Source of the DNA: Phorcus lineatus
Lineage: Eukaryota; Mollusca; Gastropoda; Trochida; Trochidae
Direction of reading: 5' to 3'
DNA: 64,000 bases
NCBI GenBank assembly: GCA_921293015.1
Contig: OV121081.1
Coordinates: forward strand, 2,790,001-2,854,000
Positions 23,584 through 35,905 of the stretch are shown one piece after another. Positions within the stretch are counted from its first letter, which is position 1. Each line of letters opens with the position of its first letter. The position numbers and the translations under genes are program-made. The notes under the pieces were generated by a model. It did no database searches. It saw nothing but the letters and a program-made list of their open reading frames with translations, and was not told where the DNA came from.

Positions 23584-26500
23584 GGATACGCATCACATTG
23601 AGACTAAGTATCAGGGTTCATATAATATCAGGACTATGTATTGTGATACGTATTGGGGATTGATGAATTATAATGATACATAGGGGCCTGTTTCGTCTCA
23701 CCCCTAATATCGACGGACAGGAACAGTTAGGGGGCTGATGAATTATTGTAAAGAAATGTTATATTGATGAGTACACATTGGAAATTGGTTAAGTTCTTAA
23801 AGAGATATCCCCAGGAAGTATATTTATCAACTGACGGTGACAGTGAAGGGTCACGTGACCTGCGGCTTGTTGAAGCAAACACTTCTGATCATCTTGTTAT
23901 TGGTAATGACAACCGTTTGATCAATAAATGCAAAAAAATTACCAATATTTCAATTTCCAGAAGGAAATGAGAGCGGGGATCAATAGGGGTGATATTTGAT
24001 TCTAATGAGTCATTTAGCCACATTAGGTTCAAGCTGGGGTCCTTATTGCCAACAGGGGACTAAAAATATCATCAACTTTGTCTGATTTTGTTGTTTTTCG
24101 ATCAAACGCGTTGTTGTGAAAGAAGCAGATGGTGATATACGAGATAAACTCTTTGAAATACATGGAAGAAACTGTGCATTGATTGGTAGATAACTCCAGC
24201 CTCTTTGTGTTCTCTGTCTATGTATAGACGGTTTATTTCCAGTTTATTATTCGTGACTTTAACGTCTTGTCAAATTCTCATTTCAATTCTCTTATCATCA
24301 GCCTTGGTATGAGACACTTGTAACTTGCAAGCTTGCAGTAATTTATGTTCAATGTGTTAATTCTGTCTGTTCATACCATGGAATGAAGAAATTAAAAAAT
24401 GGTAGAATTGAGAACAAATGTGTTCAGTGAACATCCTTGCTGTTCAGGTTTTACAAGTCAGGAAGAGTATATATATGATAATGTTCAGTCCTTTATAAGT
24501 TAAGAATAGCCAATAGCCAAAAAGGAAAACAATTACTTCCATTTCATTACTATACCATTTCAGTTGATGAGCTTAACTGTTTTCAATTTTGTGTAATTTA
24601 AGTTTGATTTGTCTTTTATGTCAAAATTTAAAGAATAAAAACATGAATCTATATTGGGTGATATCAATTAAGCTTCTTTGATAATAAAAATGCAAATAAA
24701 ATAAATTTCAAATCAAATTTGATATGTATTGTTCAATTTTCTTTATTAAGTCTGTTCAATTTGCCATTATTCCTTCAATAATCAAAGTATTAATTTCCAT
24801 TAATCAACTTGTCGCGAGGTATCTAATCAAGATTTGAATCATTCAACGTCACCTCAGCTCCGTCTACTTGTCTACATCATAACCAATAGCTGTCGAGCTT
24901 CAAATTTTCTGCGGCCCTACCTTGAAGCAACTGCAGACATTTTGATTACAGACCTGCCACCCATCAGATTGCCTTCAATATCAGCAATGGAATCAATTTG
25001 TGGCTAGATCTCGTTGAATTGATTGGGCCGGGTCAGTCCCGTTTATTGAGTAATATTTCAAATAAGGTCCCTGGATACTTTAGGGGTGGAGGTTGATAGA
25101 TGAATAGATGGGTGTGGATTTCCAGGGTGTGACATGTTCAAATACATCTGAATTTCTTGATAGCCTCTCTCATTTTATCTTTGAAATAAAAAAAAAAAAA
25201 GCCTCAACCAAAACACCAACAGCGTTTAGATATAGAATCTTAATGAGAATACCAAGAATTTGATTGTAAAATGCAATCATTTTACTATAGTCAAAAGGTA
25301 TATTCATAGCAGTAGCATTAATGGTTTAAACCAAAGTTGGAACATCTTCAATATGAAATCGTACGTTATTATGACTTATCTAGATATATTTTCCTATCAA
25401 TAGAAACTGAAACAAAGTTTTTTCAATATTGGTCATCTTTACTTTTATTACTTGGAAAATATATTGTTATTAAGAATTTTTTTAAAAATGTAATAGCCAA
25501 CTGTGGATTTCTTGTATCTTTATTTATGTGACGATTGTTTGATTAAACACATTCTATATTTTGCCTGTAACACAACAATATGGGAAAAAAAGGAAAAGAA
25601 TTTGATTGATCAAACATACCATAAGACATGTTCTGCTTGTTTGATGGACTATGCCGATAAACGATGGGATGTATTTAGAAGTTGTTTCATTCTCATATTT
25701 AGGATCAAACTATCTGCAGCAGCGCAAATTCTTGTAATTTTCTGGGTCAGTTGCAATTTGGGATTCAAAGTACACCATTAGGTAACAACACATAGCACTG
25801 ATGTAACCAACAACTCACCCAGTTAACCACCAGGCCATGACATTTTCACAAATCATCTGTACCTTTTGCATTTTCCATAAGCTACTTTTAAAAAAGTTGA
25901 GTGTTTAATGTTTTGGCAAACACTGTCTATTAATACCAAAATATTACGAGAGCATGCATATTTTGTTACATTGTTAGTCAGGTTGGCATCCATTTAGGTA
26001 AGTTGATACTTATGTGAGTTCCATTCTCACTGATCTCAGACTCCGTTACCAAAATAACAAAGTCTTGAGCACTCATGTTGGCACCAAACTCAGACAGTCA
26101 CAGAATGCTATTTACGAGTTGGAACATTCTGAGATGTCTTTACGTATCTGCCTCTGTTTGCTAATTACTGTACCTGAAGGCAGACATTCCCAATACTTTA
26201 TGGTGTGTATCATGTATTTATACAAGATATGGGTTGTTTATGGTGTGGTATGGAAATGTTATATACAAGTCATTTTCTTACAGAGGAGTACAACCCTTTT
26301 TTTGTAGTTACAACTTTAGAAAGGTGAAGATAATTACATTATACTTAACTGTGTAATTTTGTAACAATTTGAAAAGAAAATCTCCTTGTAACTTAATTAT
26401 GTGACTTTTAGGGAAATAACGCAATTATATCATTACCTGAGCGAGAAGATGCTGCCTTCAATGCCAAGCTTAAATCTTTTACCTTATTAGTGAAGAAAAA

Positions 26501-26666
26501 CACAAGGTGTAATACATTCGTTTCACTTATCCACAACAGAGAACAAAATTCATAGCAGACCCAGTAATTTAGTTCATAAGATAATTGTCACCTAGCATCG
26601 GAGTGATTGAGTAATACAACAAAGAGGAGAGCAGATCGCCCACAGTATCAGAGGAGTCGGACAATC
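23583..26666. other. Non-coding; GC-richer block at 24830-25090
   Basis: No gene recognised. 24830-25090 has lower AT content and several TAATC/GATTA-type sites, so it may be regulatory (inference). An A run of about 13 bases lies near 25188-25200. Confidence 0.4.
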
Positions 26667-26784
26667 AAGATGGATGCTGCTCCTGTTTTACCTCAAGGTC
26701 AGGAGATCCATCTTGTCTAGATTTAACATGGTGATGAATGCTTCCATGTTAAGTGATCCAGAAGTATCGGAGCCATCTAGACAA
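26667..26784. repeat. Cluster of nested and overlapping inverted repeats
   Basis: Three perfect inverted pairs: AAGATGGAT 26667-26675 with ATCCATCTT 26706-26714; TTGTCTAGAT 26713-26722 with ATCTAGACAA 26775-26784; TTAACATGG 26723-26731 with CCATGTTAA 26744-26752. The last is nested directly inside the second (no gap on the left side), so a long cruciform or hairpin is possible. Confidence 0.85.
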
Positions 26785-27480
26785 AAGAACCCCTGGAACA
26801 ATACAATAAGAGGAACTGTATAGAAATAACTGCTCCAAGTATAAGCTTTGAAACTGGATCATGACATTACTGCAAGGGTAACCATGTTAGGGTTCAATTT
26901 TAACTCAATCGGCTTATGGCATGGCATGGTGTCCGGTATCCATCCGTTGTCAATCTGTCCATCCTTAAACCTTTCACTTTTTCTTCTTCTCCAAAACTAT
27001 TGACTCAGGAAATCTTAAATCTTGTATACAGACTCCTTAGCTGATGGGGTTTCTAATTTATAGATTTCATCTCTTTGTCTTTTAAGGAAAAGGCCTAGAA
27101 AGCTAAAAATGTTGTGTACATAGTCTTTAGGTCCTTAAGAATTATAATAAATGGATTGAATGATCTTGTGGCAGCTCATCTGGTGACCCTGTGACAATTT
27201 ATAATTTAAATTATAGATAGCCTGAGGAGCTACAGAGCCAATGGCTCTATATATTTTACAGTATGCACAAGAGCAAGAAGATCACTTTTAAAGATGAATT
27301 AGAACATAGACGTTTATCTCAAGAGCATATACAACATATTTGTAACAAATGTACAGAAAAATCTTATTCAATCTCATTACACCTAAAAATTCAAAATTGA
27401 AATGGGGTACCCATAGTGATAAAAGGAATCAGAGGAAAGAAAGTATGATGTGAACCCAGAGATTCTCTTTATTGGTGGTC

Positions 27481-27900
27481 TGACAAGTGAGGGTCCAACT
27501 CAAACATACTACTGGCTCTCCAGACTCACACATGACCAGTGAACATAAGGATGGACATTGGGTGTCCTAGACCAAACAGAATATTAGCATCTACACAGTC
27601 CAGGTGACCAGATGGGAGCCCAGCTAGCCTCATGAAACCACACCAGGTCTTCACAATTAAAGGTTGAACTGTAATCATCAACTCTCCAGACAGCCTCTCA
27701 TGTCTACTTATTGGCATCCGTTACAATTCAAGGTCAAACTCAGAATATAATAATTGCTGGTTCAGATTGTGAAAATTAAATTAGAAATGGGCAGTCCTAG
27801 CACAAACACAGTAATTGAGCATCTATACAATCCAGATGATCAGATGGGAGCACAGCTCTGAGACCAATATCAGATCCAAGCCGGACTCAAAACACTGTAA
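27481..27900. repeat. Old tandem duplication, about 228-bp offset
   Basis: GTCCTAGACCAAACAGAATA...CAGATGGGAGCCCAGCT near 27563-27625 is repeated as GTCCTAGCACAAACACAGTA...CAGATGGGAGCACAGCT near 27792-27857. Moderately diverged. No coding frame is shared. Confidence 0.7.
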
Positions 27901-29047
27901 TAGTGGGTTCTCCTGATCGTGGTCAGGCCCTGGAGAAACCATCCTGGTGGCTTTCATACTGTATTTGCATATTGAGGTGTCAGGAGTCGGCGCTGCATGA
28001 AACTCTGGCTTTGATCCTGTCTTCCACCCTGTTATTATTGGTAATGATTTGTGTGTAGGGTGTACAAATCATTTGTTGATAATGAATGGTGATGGTCTCA
28101 GTGAAACAGCTCTGTGATGTTTGTATGAGGCCATTTAAACAGTTTGCTTGTATGTTAACTGACCCTTAGATTACACAGATCCCTTAAGATTATTGATTGA
28201 TTATTTGGTTGACAATTCTCTGTAATCTGAACATAATGTCAGGAATCAAACCACTAATTTTAAAGAATGTACTCATCTCAAGAAAAACAAATTTTGTGTA
28301 ATAAAATCAAGGGAAAGTCAGCAACAAATTCATTTCTGGTCCTTTGTTAATGTTTGAAACCTATCATTATTGTGCTCTCCCATTAGAGGATAAAATCTTT
28401 TTAAGAAAAAAATAATTTCAGTAACATAACTGGTTTGAATGATTTGATTGTAAACAAATTAGCAGTGGAGTGTTTATCAATAATTTATCTATAAATAATT
28501 TTTTCAATTGCCAGCCACCATCTGAGCATGTTAACAATGATTTTGATGGACATATATATATGTACAAAAAAACCACATTTTTAGAATTATATTTTTGAAG
28601 ACGATCATTATACAGTCACATAAATAAATACTGTTTATATGCCATTTCAAATGTTATAGAAAAATTAGTTTTAAAATTCCTTGTTGGGAAGAGTAGCTGT
28701 GAGGTTCAGGTGAGATTTTCAGCAAAATCTCGTCAAATCCACTAGCACATCTACCGTGATCCAAACATGATTAAAAACAAGGCACCCTATGATAGCTAAT
28801 GTCCTTCAAGTCGCACCTTTGGATATTGATAAATACTTATGTGAAATTAGACTTTCTAACCTTTGATAATTCTGCATGTGATTTGAACATCAATGCTGTA
28901 ACAGAATCCATTTAAAAGTTCATTGTCACATTAGACCAACACAAATCTGGAATAAAACACTTGTGCTCCGCTAATTCACTTTAGGTCTCCATAAATTTCC
29001 ATTTGAATCGATCAATTAGAATTAGCCTAACACCCCGATGTACCAAC

Positions 29048-29271
29048 GAATCTCCAGATACTACAGTATAACACACAGTAAGCTGGTGATTAATGCCCCT
29101 CTCATCTTGACACCAGGAACCATTGGCGCTTTAACAAGAAAAATGGTAAATTATTGTAAGAATCTCCAGATACCACTGTATAACACACAGTAAGCTGGTG
29201 ATTAATGCCCCCTATATTTTGCATCAGAACCATTGGCGCTTAAAGAAGAAAAATGGTAAATTATTGTAAGA
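29048..29271. repeat. 112-bp unit repeated in tandem (two close copies)
   Basis: Copies at 29049-29160 and 29161-29271 share ATCTCCAGATAC, TATAACACACAGTAAGCTGG, TGATTAATGCCCC, CCATTGGCGC and AATGGTAAATTATTGTAAG. A third, more diverged copy is at 29575-29672. TGATTAATG is a homeodomain-type site and TTGGCGC is E2F-like. Repetition of the same site set in the same order points to a regulatory or satellite-like unit. Confidence 0.85.
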
Positions 29272-29574
29272 AATTATTTGATTTACTAAATTTTGTTTGT
29301 GATTTATCATATGCCTCCTTATTAGTTTTAGAAAATGACAAAAAGGATTAGTGGAGTAAATAATACAAGCTGTTACGAAAGCTTAAACATCTTATGATTA
29401 TACTTTTACCCTTAAATTTGTTCAAAACAACTGGGGCTGTTAGAAAAATGGTAAGTTTTACAAAATTTCTTTAATGTAGTAGATTTGTTGCTATCTATCA
29501 AATACTTTACAAATTTCAAATTAACGAATGATTAATTCAAGTTATATGTCTCATAACTCAATTAATGCACAAGG

Positions 29575-29672
29575 TCTTCCAGTTATTGTATAACACACAA
29601 TACACTGTTGATTAATGCCCTTTTTCCTGACTTCAGAAGCATTGGCGCCTTATGAAGATGAATGGTTCATCT
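29575..29672. repeat. Third, diverged copy of the 29048-29271 unit
   Basis: Keeps TATAACACACAATACACTG, TGATTAATGCCC and GCATTGGCGCC in the same order and spacing. Confidence 0.7.
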
Positions 29673-30426
29673 TTGTATTTACTCTTTTATATAAATGGAT
29701 GCAGTTACAAGATGCAAGTAAAAATAAGTTAGGAACGATCGATGATCATTATATAAACAATTAGTTTGGACTAAGTTTCAGAGCTGTTGGAACTTTATGA
29801 AGATAAACAATAAACTGTTATCAAATTGTCTTTTGATTTATCGAATTTGTAAGAATTTCATCAATTACTTACATAAAATTCAGATTAGTGGATAGTGAAA
29901 CGTTTCATGATGCCCAAATGGTATACTGAAGTAAATGTAATTCTCAAAGTGAGACAAATAATCCTAGATCAATAGAAATCACAGCAAAGTATAGATGGAT
30001 GTCAACTGGAATGAGATTTTCAGATCCATTGCAATGAATAACCATTGAATTCCTAAATAGCTTCACTTCATCATTTAACATAATCTAGAAATCTAATGAA
30101 AATGAACCCTGAAGACAGTGAGGTGATGTGTGTACATATATAGATGTTGGAGAACCAAGTTAAAAACTAAAGGACATTTTGTTTGATTCATAGACAAACA
30201 TGCTCAAAACATTAAAGGGCTCGTTGCCTCAGTATTTGACTTCAAAGGTAATGGTCAAAAAAAATATTTGATTTAAAATTGATTAGATTATGAAGGACTG
30301 CTTGCACTAAATAAATTATGCTAATCTCCAAATATCTTATGCTATTTTGGAACTGGTGCCAAAGTCAAAGAGGACTCTAAAACAATTAAAAAAATTAATG
30401 TCAGAGATGTGACCAACATCTTTTAA

Positions 30427-30898
30427 GGGACAAAAAGAGTATGTTGTTGGAGTCAAATATGTCAAATTTTATGAATGGTGTTATTTTATCGAGAAGTATT
30501 GGTTAGATCTGAAAAGCATTAGCTAATTGCTGATCTGTTCAGTATGAAGACAATAAACAGGTTTAAGTTGTAATTTATGATCGAAAACCGGACAATGGCA
30601 CGTGCCATTGACTCTCATGCATAATTCTGGAAACTTATTAAAAGGAAATATGAGGAAAATTTATGTTGATAGTATTTAGCAGATCAATTAACAAATATTC
30701 ATGTATATTAGATGCAAAATTTGGACTTTTTAACCTCTTTTATTTTTTATTGTCATTGAAAATGAGAAAATATCCTAATTTTGGCATGTTGAGATAAAGA
30801 AGCAAGTTTAGGGACAATATTTGAATTGAATTCAAGTCAGATATGGTATCTTGGGATTTCAGCCAAAAAATAATTCATGAAACATACTTTGTGTCACT
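30427..30898. mobile_element. MITE, family A, copy 1 (472 bp, TTAA target)
   Basis: Flanked by TTAA at 30423-30426 and 30899-30902. The ends form an imperfect terminal inverted repeat: GGGACAAAAAGAGTATG on the left, and AGTGACACAAAGTATG read inward from the right. It is non-coding, so it needs a transposase from elsewhere. The TTAA duplication suggests piggyBac or Kolobok-type transposition (inference). Inside, 30593-30610 is a perfect 18-bp palindrome (CAATGGCAC and its complement). Aligns along most of its length with 35420-35901. Confidence 0.85.
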
Positions 30899-30914
30899 TT
30901 AATCTGCATACCAT

Positions 30915-31240
30915 ACTCAGTTGTAAAAAGAATCTATTTAACTATGACCAACTAACTCACTTGTAAAAAGAATCTATTTAACTATAACCAACTAACTCAG
31001 TTGTAAAAAGAATCTATTTAACTATGAGCAACTAACTCAGTTGTAAAAAGAATCTATTTAACTATGACCAACTAACTCAGTTGTAAAAAGAATCTATTTA
31101 ACTATAACCAACTAACTCAGTTGTAAAAAGAATCTATTTAACTATAACCAACTAACTCAGTTGTAAAAAGAATCTATTTAACTATGACCAACTAACTCAC
31201 TTGTAAAAAGAATCTATTTAACTATGACCAATTAACCATA
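30915..31240. repeat. 40-bp minisatellite, 8 copies
   Basis: TTGTAAAAAGAATCTATTTA begins each copy, at 30921, 30961, 31001, 31041, 31081, 31121, 31161 and 31201. Variation is limited to positions such as CTATGACC/CTATAACC/CTATGAGC and CTCAG/CTCAC. It starts 13 bp past the right end of the MITE. Confidence 0.97.
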
Positions 31241-32079
31241 GTTGTGTCACACTAAAGGTTCATAAAATATCATCAAGAAAAGAGCGTCATTTATGGAATG
31301 AATTTTATATATTGGTAAAGAATATGAAAATTAATGATACGTACTAAAGTTCATTTATGTAAATATACAGCAAATCCGTTGCTTACTTTTATAGTTTATA
31401 GCCACACTGATGAAGAGACATTGAAATGAGAAAGGCAAAATGACATCGCAACAAAAATCAGGGACATTGTCATGCCCAGTGATATCAAAGGTTCTGTACA
31501 AAGTCAACCCACTGTACAGTTACCGAGAGATTGACATTTTAACAATGACATGGTCAAAGTGTTATGAAAAAAACTAACTGGGTTGAACAGAACGCAAAAA
31601 GATTGTTGCTTATCAATGTCAAAAATGTAAACTGAAGGAAAACGGTCACATCGAAAGACGTCAAACAATCCATCTATCCACAGTGAATCCTCAAGCAATC
31701 CCCACCTAATGGACACTCTCACAAGGTATGTCGTTGATGCTGACGAGCAGAGAAGCCATGTGATGCTAGCCAGGATGACATGACAACACAAGGTATTAAT
31801 GTAGCGGCTCTCTCAAGCCCTAATCAAATCCCCACACCACTCTGTGGTACTTCCTGGTAAAGTGCAGGCATCTGCAGACTACCATTTAACCCCATGAGGC
31901 ACCGACAGCAGCTCTTCTGATGGTTGCCTTAGAGGAGGGACTAGAGGGAAACCGTACAGGTTGACAAGAGTCTTCTTGAGGTGACACTCTGTGGTAATGG
32001 CCATTGATTAGTAACTTGCTAAGATGTTCTTTTGCATTTAATTGAAATTTGTGGTTTTCTGAAATTTGAACTTATCAAT
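31241..32079. other. Non-coding, GC-richer part at 31640-31990
   Basis: Composition shifts to higher GC between 31640 and 31990. A minus-strand frame (31791 down to 31504, 95 codons) opens with a hydrophobic stretch like a signal peptide (MCCHVILASITWLLCSSAS). It could be a first exon, but there is no recognisable domain, no clear partner exon and no upstream promoter, so I do not call a gene. Confidence 0.3.
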
Positions 32080-32089
32080 GCCTCATCCA

Positions 32090-32117
32090 CCTGAAGAAGG
32101 GAAGGGAAAGCCCAGAA
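32090..32117 (+). ncRNA. Hammerhead-ribozyme-like motif, decayed
   Basis: CCTGAAGAAGGG...AAAGCCCAGAAC follows the order of a hammerhead core (CTGATGA, stem II, GAAA), with GGG/CCC as a 3-bp stem II. Two core bases are changed (CTGAAGA for CTGATGA, AGAA for GAAA), so activity is not expected. This type of motif marks Penelope-like elements. Confidence 0.3.
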
Positions 32118-32269
32118 CATTGTGTGAGGTAATTTGAGGTTGTTATCCTTAAAAATACTATTGGTCTGTGTACCACGTCACTTGCTTCAGAGCAATTCAT
32201 GAATTGTATCGGTCTTTTCAAGTATGTTTGACAAATGAAAGTATACACATATTTATAAAGAAACAAAAC

Positions 32270-32276
32270 AATACAT

Positions 32277-32327
<51 letters not shown>

Positions 32328-32350
32328 CATACATACATACATACAAAGAA

Positions 32351-32398
<48 letters not shown>

Positions 32399-32400
32399 TA
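32270..32400. repeat. Compound microsatellite (ACAT)n-(AC)n-(AT)n-(ACAT)n-(AT)n
   Basis: Successive blocks of ACAT, AC, AT, ACAT (once interrupted by ACAAAGAA) and AT. A further (AT)n block lies at about 32466-32485. Open frames of 77-109 codons across it, such as those reading Y-I-H-T or Y-V-C-M, are artefacts of the repeat. Confidence 0.97.
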
Positions 32401-32485
32401 ACAAACAAAAACCTCTTCATAGTTCAATTAATAAATAGATAAAAAACATTTCCAGACTTTTGTTTTATATATATATATATATATA

Positions 32486-35415
32486 ATGAATGATAATTCA
32501 GCATGATCTTGATTCTGATGGAGGATTGATTCAATTAAGAATAGAAGTTAAGGATATCATTGAAAAAGTGAAACATTTTCATTGAAGCAGTACCCGAAAT
32601 TTCAACTGCTAGGTATTTTTTAAAAACAAAGTAAGAAACAATAATGGTAAAGTTCTTCTTCCGAACAGAGAAGGGAAAGTACACATTCTGATATCTAACA
32701 AGATCCACACTCTGACAGAGCGGAAGATCCATATTCAATTTAGCAAAAGAATGTAAAATTTCATTATCACGAGGATATGAACGGTCCTATAGGTCTCACC
32801 CTTGACATGAACCTGTGGATCACACAGGTGGCCGACAGCCTGGCTGCAATTATCTTTAATCTGCTACGTCCTCCTCAACCATTCACAATTAATGACGGAC
32901 ATTGGACACTCAATTTGCATTATCTCCCTTGTTATTGAAGCTAAATCCAACTTGGGTGTCCGTGTCACTGTCGCCAACATTTTAATCCATTTAGCAGAAC
33001 TTAGGTGTGCAAATTGTTCTCTTTATTGTCCTGGGAACAGAGAGCTTAACGATCAATCTATATTGACTTCCGCTGTCTTCAAGCTGGGATTGTCCATTTA
33101 GTTCCTGCAACACGAAATAGATGGCAGCACTTTCCGCTCCGTTAATGAAATGTTTTACAATGTGCTGTTTTAAAGCCATGTTGTACAATTCTATAATCAG
33201 ATGAAACAGTTGAGGCCAACCTTCAAAGGGTGTCATTGAGAGTTATGTAAATTCGTTCTCATTTAGTGTGGTTTTCTACAATCTGGTGGATTTCATAAAA
33301 TGTTCTAGGATTTGTTTTTAACAAAATGAATGTTGCAACATATAATTTTATGTGTACATCGTTTCACTGTGTGTTGATTTAAAGAAATAAACTGTTGTAA
33401 AATGCTCTACTTCAAATTTCAGAGTGTTGTCAAATGTTTCTGTTAAGCTAATGATATTGTATCTTGTGTTTTTAATGTTGTTTTATTTTTAGTCCTACCT
33501 AAAAGAATTTAATCAACGAAAACACGCGAACTTACACTTTTACATACAAAATTATCACAGTTTAGTGATTTATAATGAAAAGTTACAAATGGCAACAAAC
33601 AAGCGATGATCAACACTTTTAAACAAAAGATAACAGAAATTAATATTTAATTTTTCGTTAATGTATTCACAAGAAGCGATTTCTTTAATGTCATAATCAA
33701 ATCATAACTTTAGCTATTCTCATTGATTTAATAAACTCTCTATCATTGCAACTATGAGCCATGTTAAACAATAGAATGATACAAAATGTACAGACAGCGG
33801 CAAGATTTGCTATACTTTTGTATCTGCTCTGTGCTGTTATTGCAGTGTTGCATTATCACTTGTGCTGATTGTCACTTGATTGATTTCTTAACTTTTCATT
33901 GCTTATCACCAACTAGCATTGTGTATTGCTAATTAATGATACAATATATATATATGTGTGCTGTTTACTGCTTTTCGTTTAAATTTATTAAATTAGATTT
34001 ATTCTTTGGTAGACGTTATTTGGAACAATTTAAGCACATGAAAGAAGATATGCTTTACACATTGTATGTCAAAAATAGAAATCCCGAGAACTTTTACTAA
34101 CGTAAAACCATTCTACTTTTGTCCATGTGCTTCTAACTATACAAAACACCCTGATTGTAGTGTTGAGGCTATTCTATTTCTGATATTGAACCTGGTCACC
34201 AATCCAGCGAACCATGCCTATTGATGCTGAACTTTACAAATAACAGTTAAGTGAGGACATTAAGCCACCATTTGTAGTAGAGTTCAATTCCCTGACTGAA
34301 GGATGTAACAGCCACTCTGAGTCATGATACACGTGCAATGACATAATGGCCGCAGATGTTCTTGTTGTATTATTCAACACTTCTTTTCCTAATAACGATT
34401 AGAATACATTGACATTTTAAATTAACTATTGCCTTCTTAAACCTGAGTTCATATTTTTTCAGCTTTTTGAAACCAATATATTGACTTAAGCGTCAAGTTA
34501 AATTAGGGAAGTGACTTCAAATGTTTTTAAATTCTAAACATTAATGATGATCTTAATAATGATGATAATCATCATAATTGCCTTTTTCAGGAATTGGTTA
34601 ATTGTAGAGAAGAGTTGATTGTTGCTTCTTATGCTAGGTATGCGACGTTTTACCATTGTATCTATCAACATCTGAATCAAGCAATCTAAATGTGTGGTTG
34701 AAATCATACCCTATTTCTATGGATATGTTTTAACTGATTGACATAAAATAAAAGATAGATATCTAAGATTGTTTCCAAATTATTTCAGTCTATTATGTAT
34801 ATTTCCTTACTATTTAACAATTTTTCAGTTTTGAAATGTATCTTATTGGTGAATATCTTTATATCTTATTTATTAATCATTATACATATGTCATCATCAA
34901 TATTATCGCAGTGTACGTCACGTTGATGATGATCGCCCACGTGTGGTAACCTAATACATGGCACTGAGTTAATGAGATCACCCATTGCATATATCAAATC
35001 TGATCAAATACGTAATGAGAAGGTCAACAGATATGTGGAGTATTTTAGTTCAATCGAGACAACAGAGCTACTTTGTGTTACTGACAATTCAGTACAATTT
35101 GGCAAAAGCAGTGAGCCCAATTCAAGCTTTTCTTATCAATTGGAAGGTTAAATCGATGAAACTGAGAGAAGATGTATTACAGGTCTATATTTTATAGTTT
35201 TGATAACCAAATCAGTACTTGTTTTCAAGTAATACTCTGTTTCCACATTTAGTTTAATAAATGTGATAAATTTTGAAAATCATATGTGATACCAACCTTT
35301 GAGAAAAAGAGGTTTAGATGTTTGGTATTTAAAATGCATTCTTGACATTACTGTAGGTGATAATCTCAAGCAGTTATTACTATTTACCTTTATCAAGGTT
35401 CAAAACCAACAGTTG
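32486..35415. other. Non-coding; candidate conserved block at 32780-33240
   Basis: 32780-33240 has fewer A/T runs and contains many short sites (ATTGT SOX-type, TAAT homeodomain-type). A regulatory role is possible but untested. 33480-34900 is highly AT-rich with nothing recognised. Confidence 0.4.
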
Positions 35416-35419
35416 TTAA

Positions 35420-35901
35420 AGGGCCACAGCGTATGTTGTTGGAATCAAATATGTCAAACTACATAAATGGTGTTATTTTATCAAAAAGTAGTGGTTGTTT
35501 CTGAAAAAGAGTATCTTAGTGCTTATTAATTCAGTATAATGACAATAAACTGATTACAGTCGTTTTTTTTGTGATCGAAAACCGGAAAATGGCACACGCC
35601 AATGACTCAAACATAATTTTGGAAACTAATTTACAGCAGACACAAAGACAAATATTGTTTGGCAGTGTTTTGTAGGTCCTTTGAATAATATCCATTTAAA
35701 TAGAACTCGGAATTTCGAATCCTTACATTTATATCTCCATTTTTCATTTATCATTGAAAACAGAAAAATCTCATTATTTTTAAATTTTAGAGATAAAAGT
35801 CAGGTTTTAGATGATTGATTTGAAGTATAATCATAGGTTACATGGGTATTTTGACTCTTATTTAAACGACAAAGAATCATGAAGCATACTATGTGTCACT
35901 T
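35420..35901. mobile_element. MITE, family A, copy 2 (482 bp, TTAA target)
   Basis: TTAA at 35416-35419 and 35902-35905. The left end is AGGGCCACAGCGTATG, the right end read inward is AAGTGACACATAGTATG. It shares GTATGTTGTTGGA, ATGGTGTTATTTTATC and GATCGAAAACCGGA with the copy at 30427-30898. The internal palindrome is degraded here. Two copies 5 kb apart in the same orientation. Confidence 0.85.
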
Positions 35902-35905
35902 TTAA

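Noticed and set aside
23456..23683. Frames with long poly-Tyr or poly-Ile
   Set aside because: Translation of the (ATT)n tail of the LINE.
32075..32404. Two overlapping frames of 77 and 109 codons on opposite strands
   Set aside because: Produced by the ACAT/AC/AT microsatellite, which is open in several frames.
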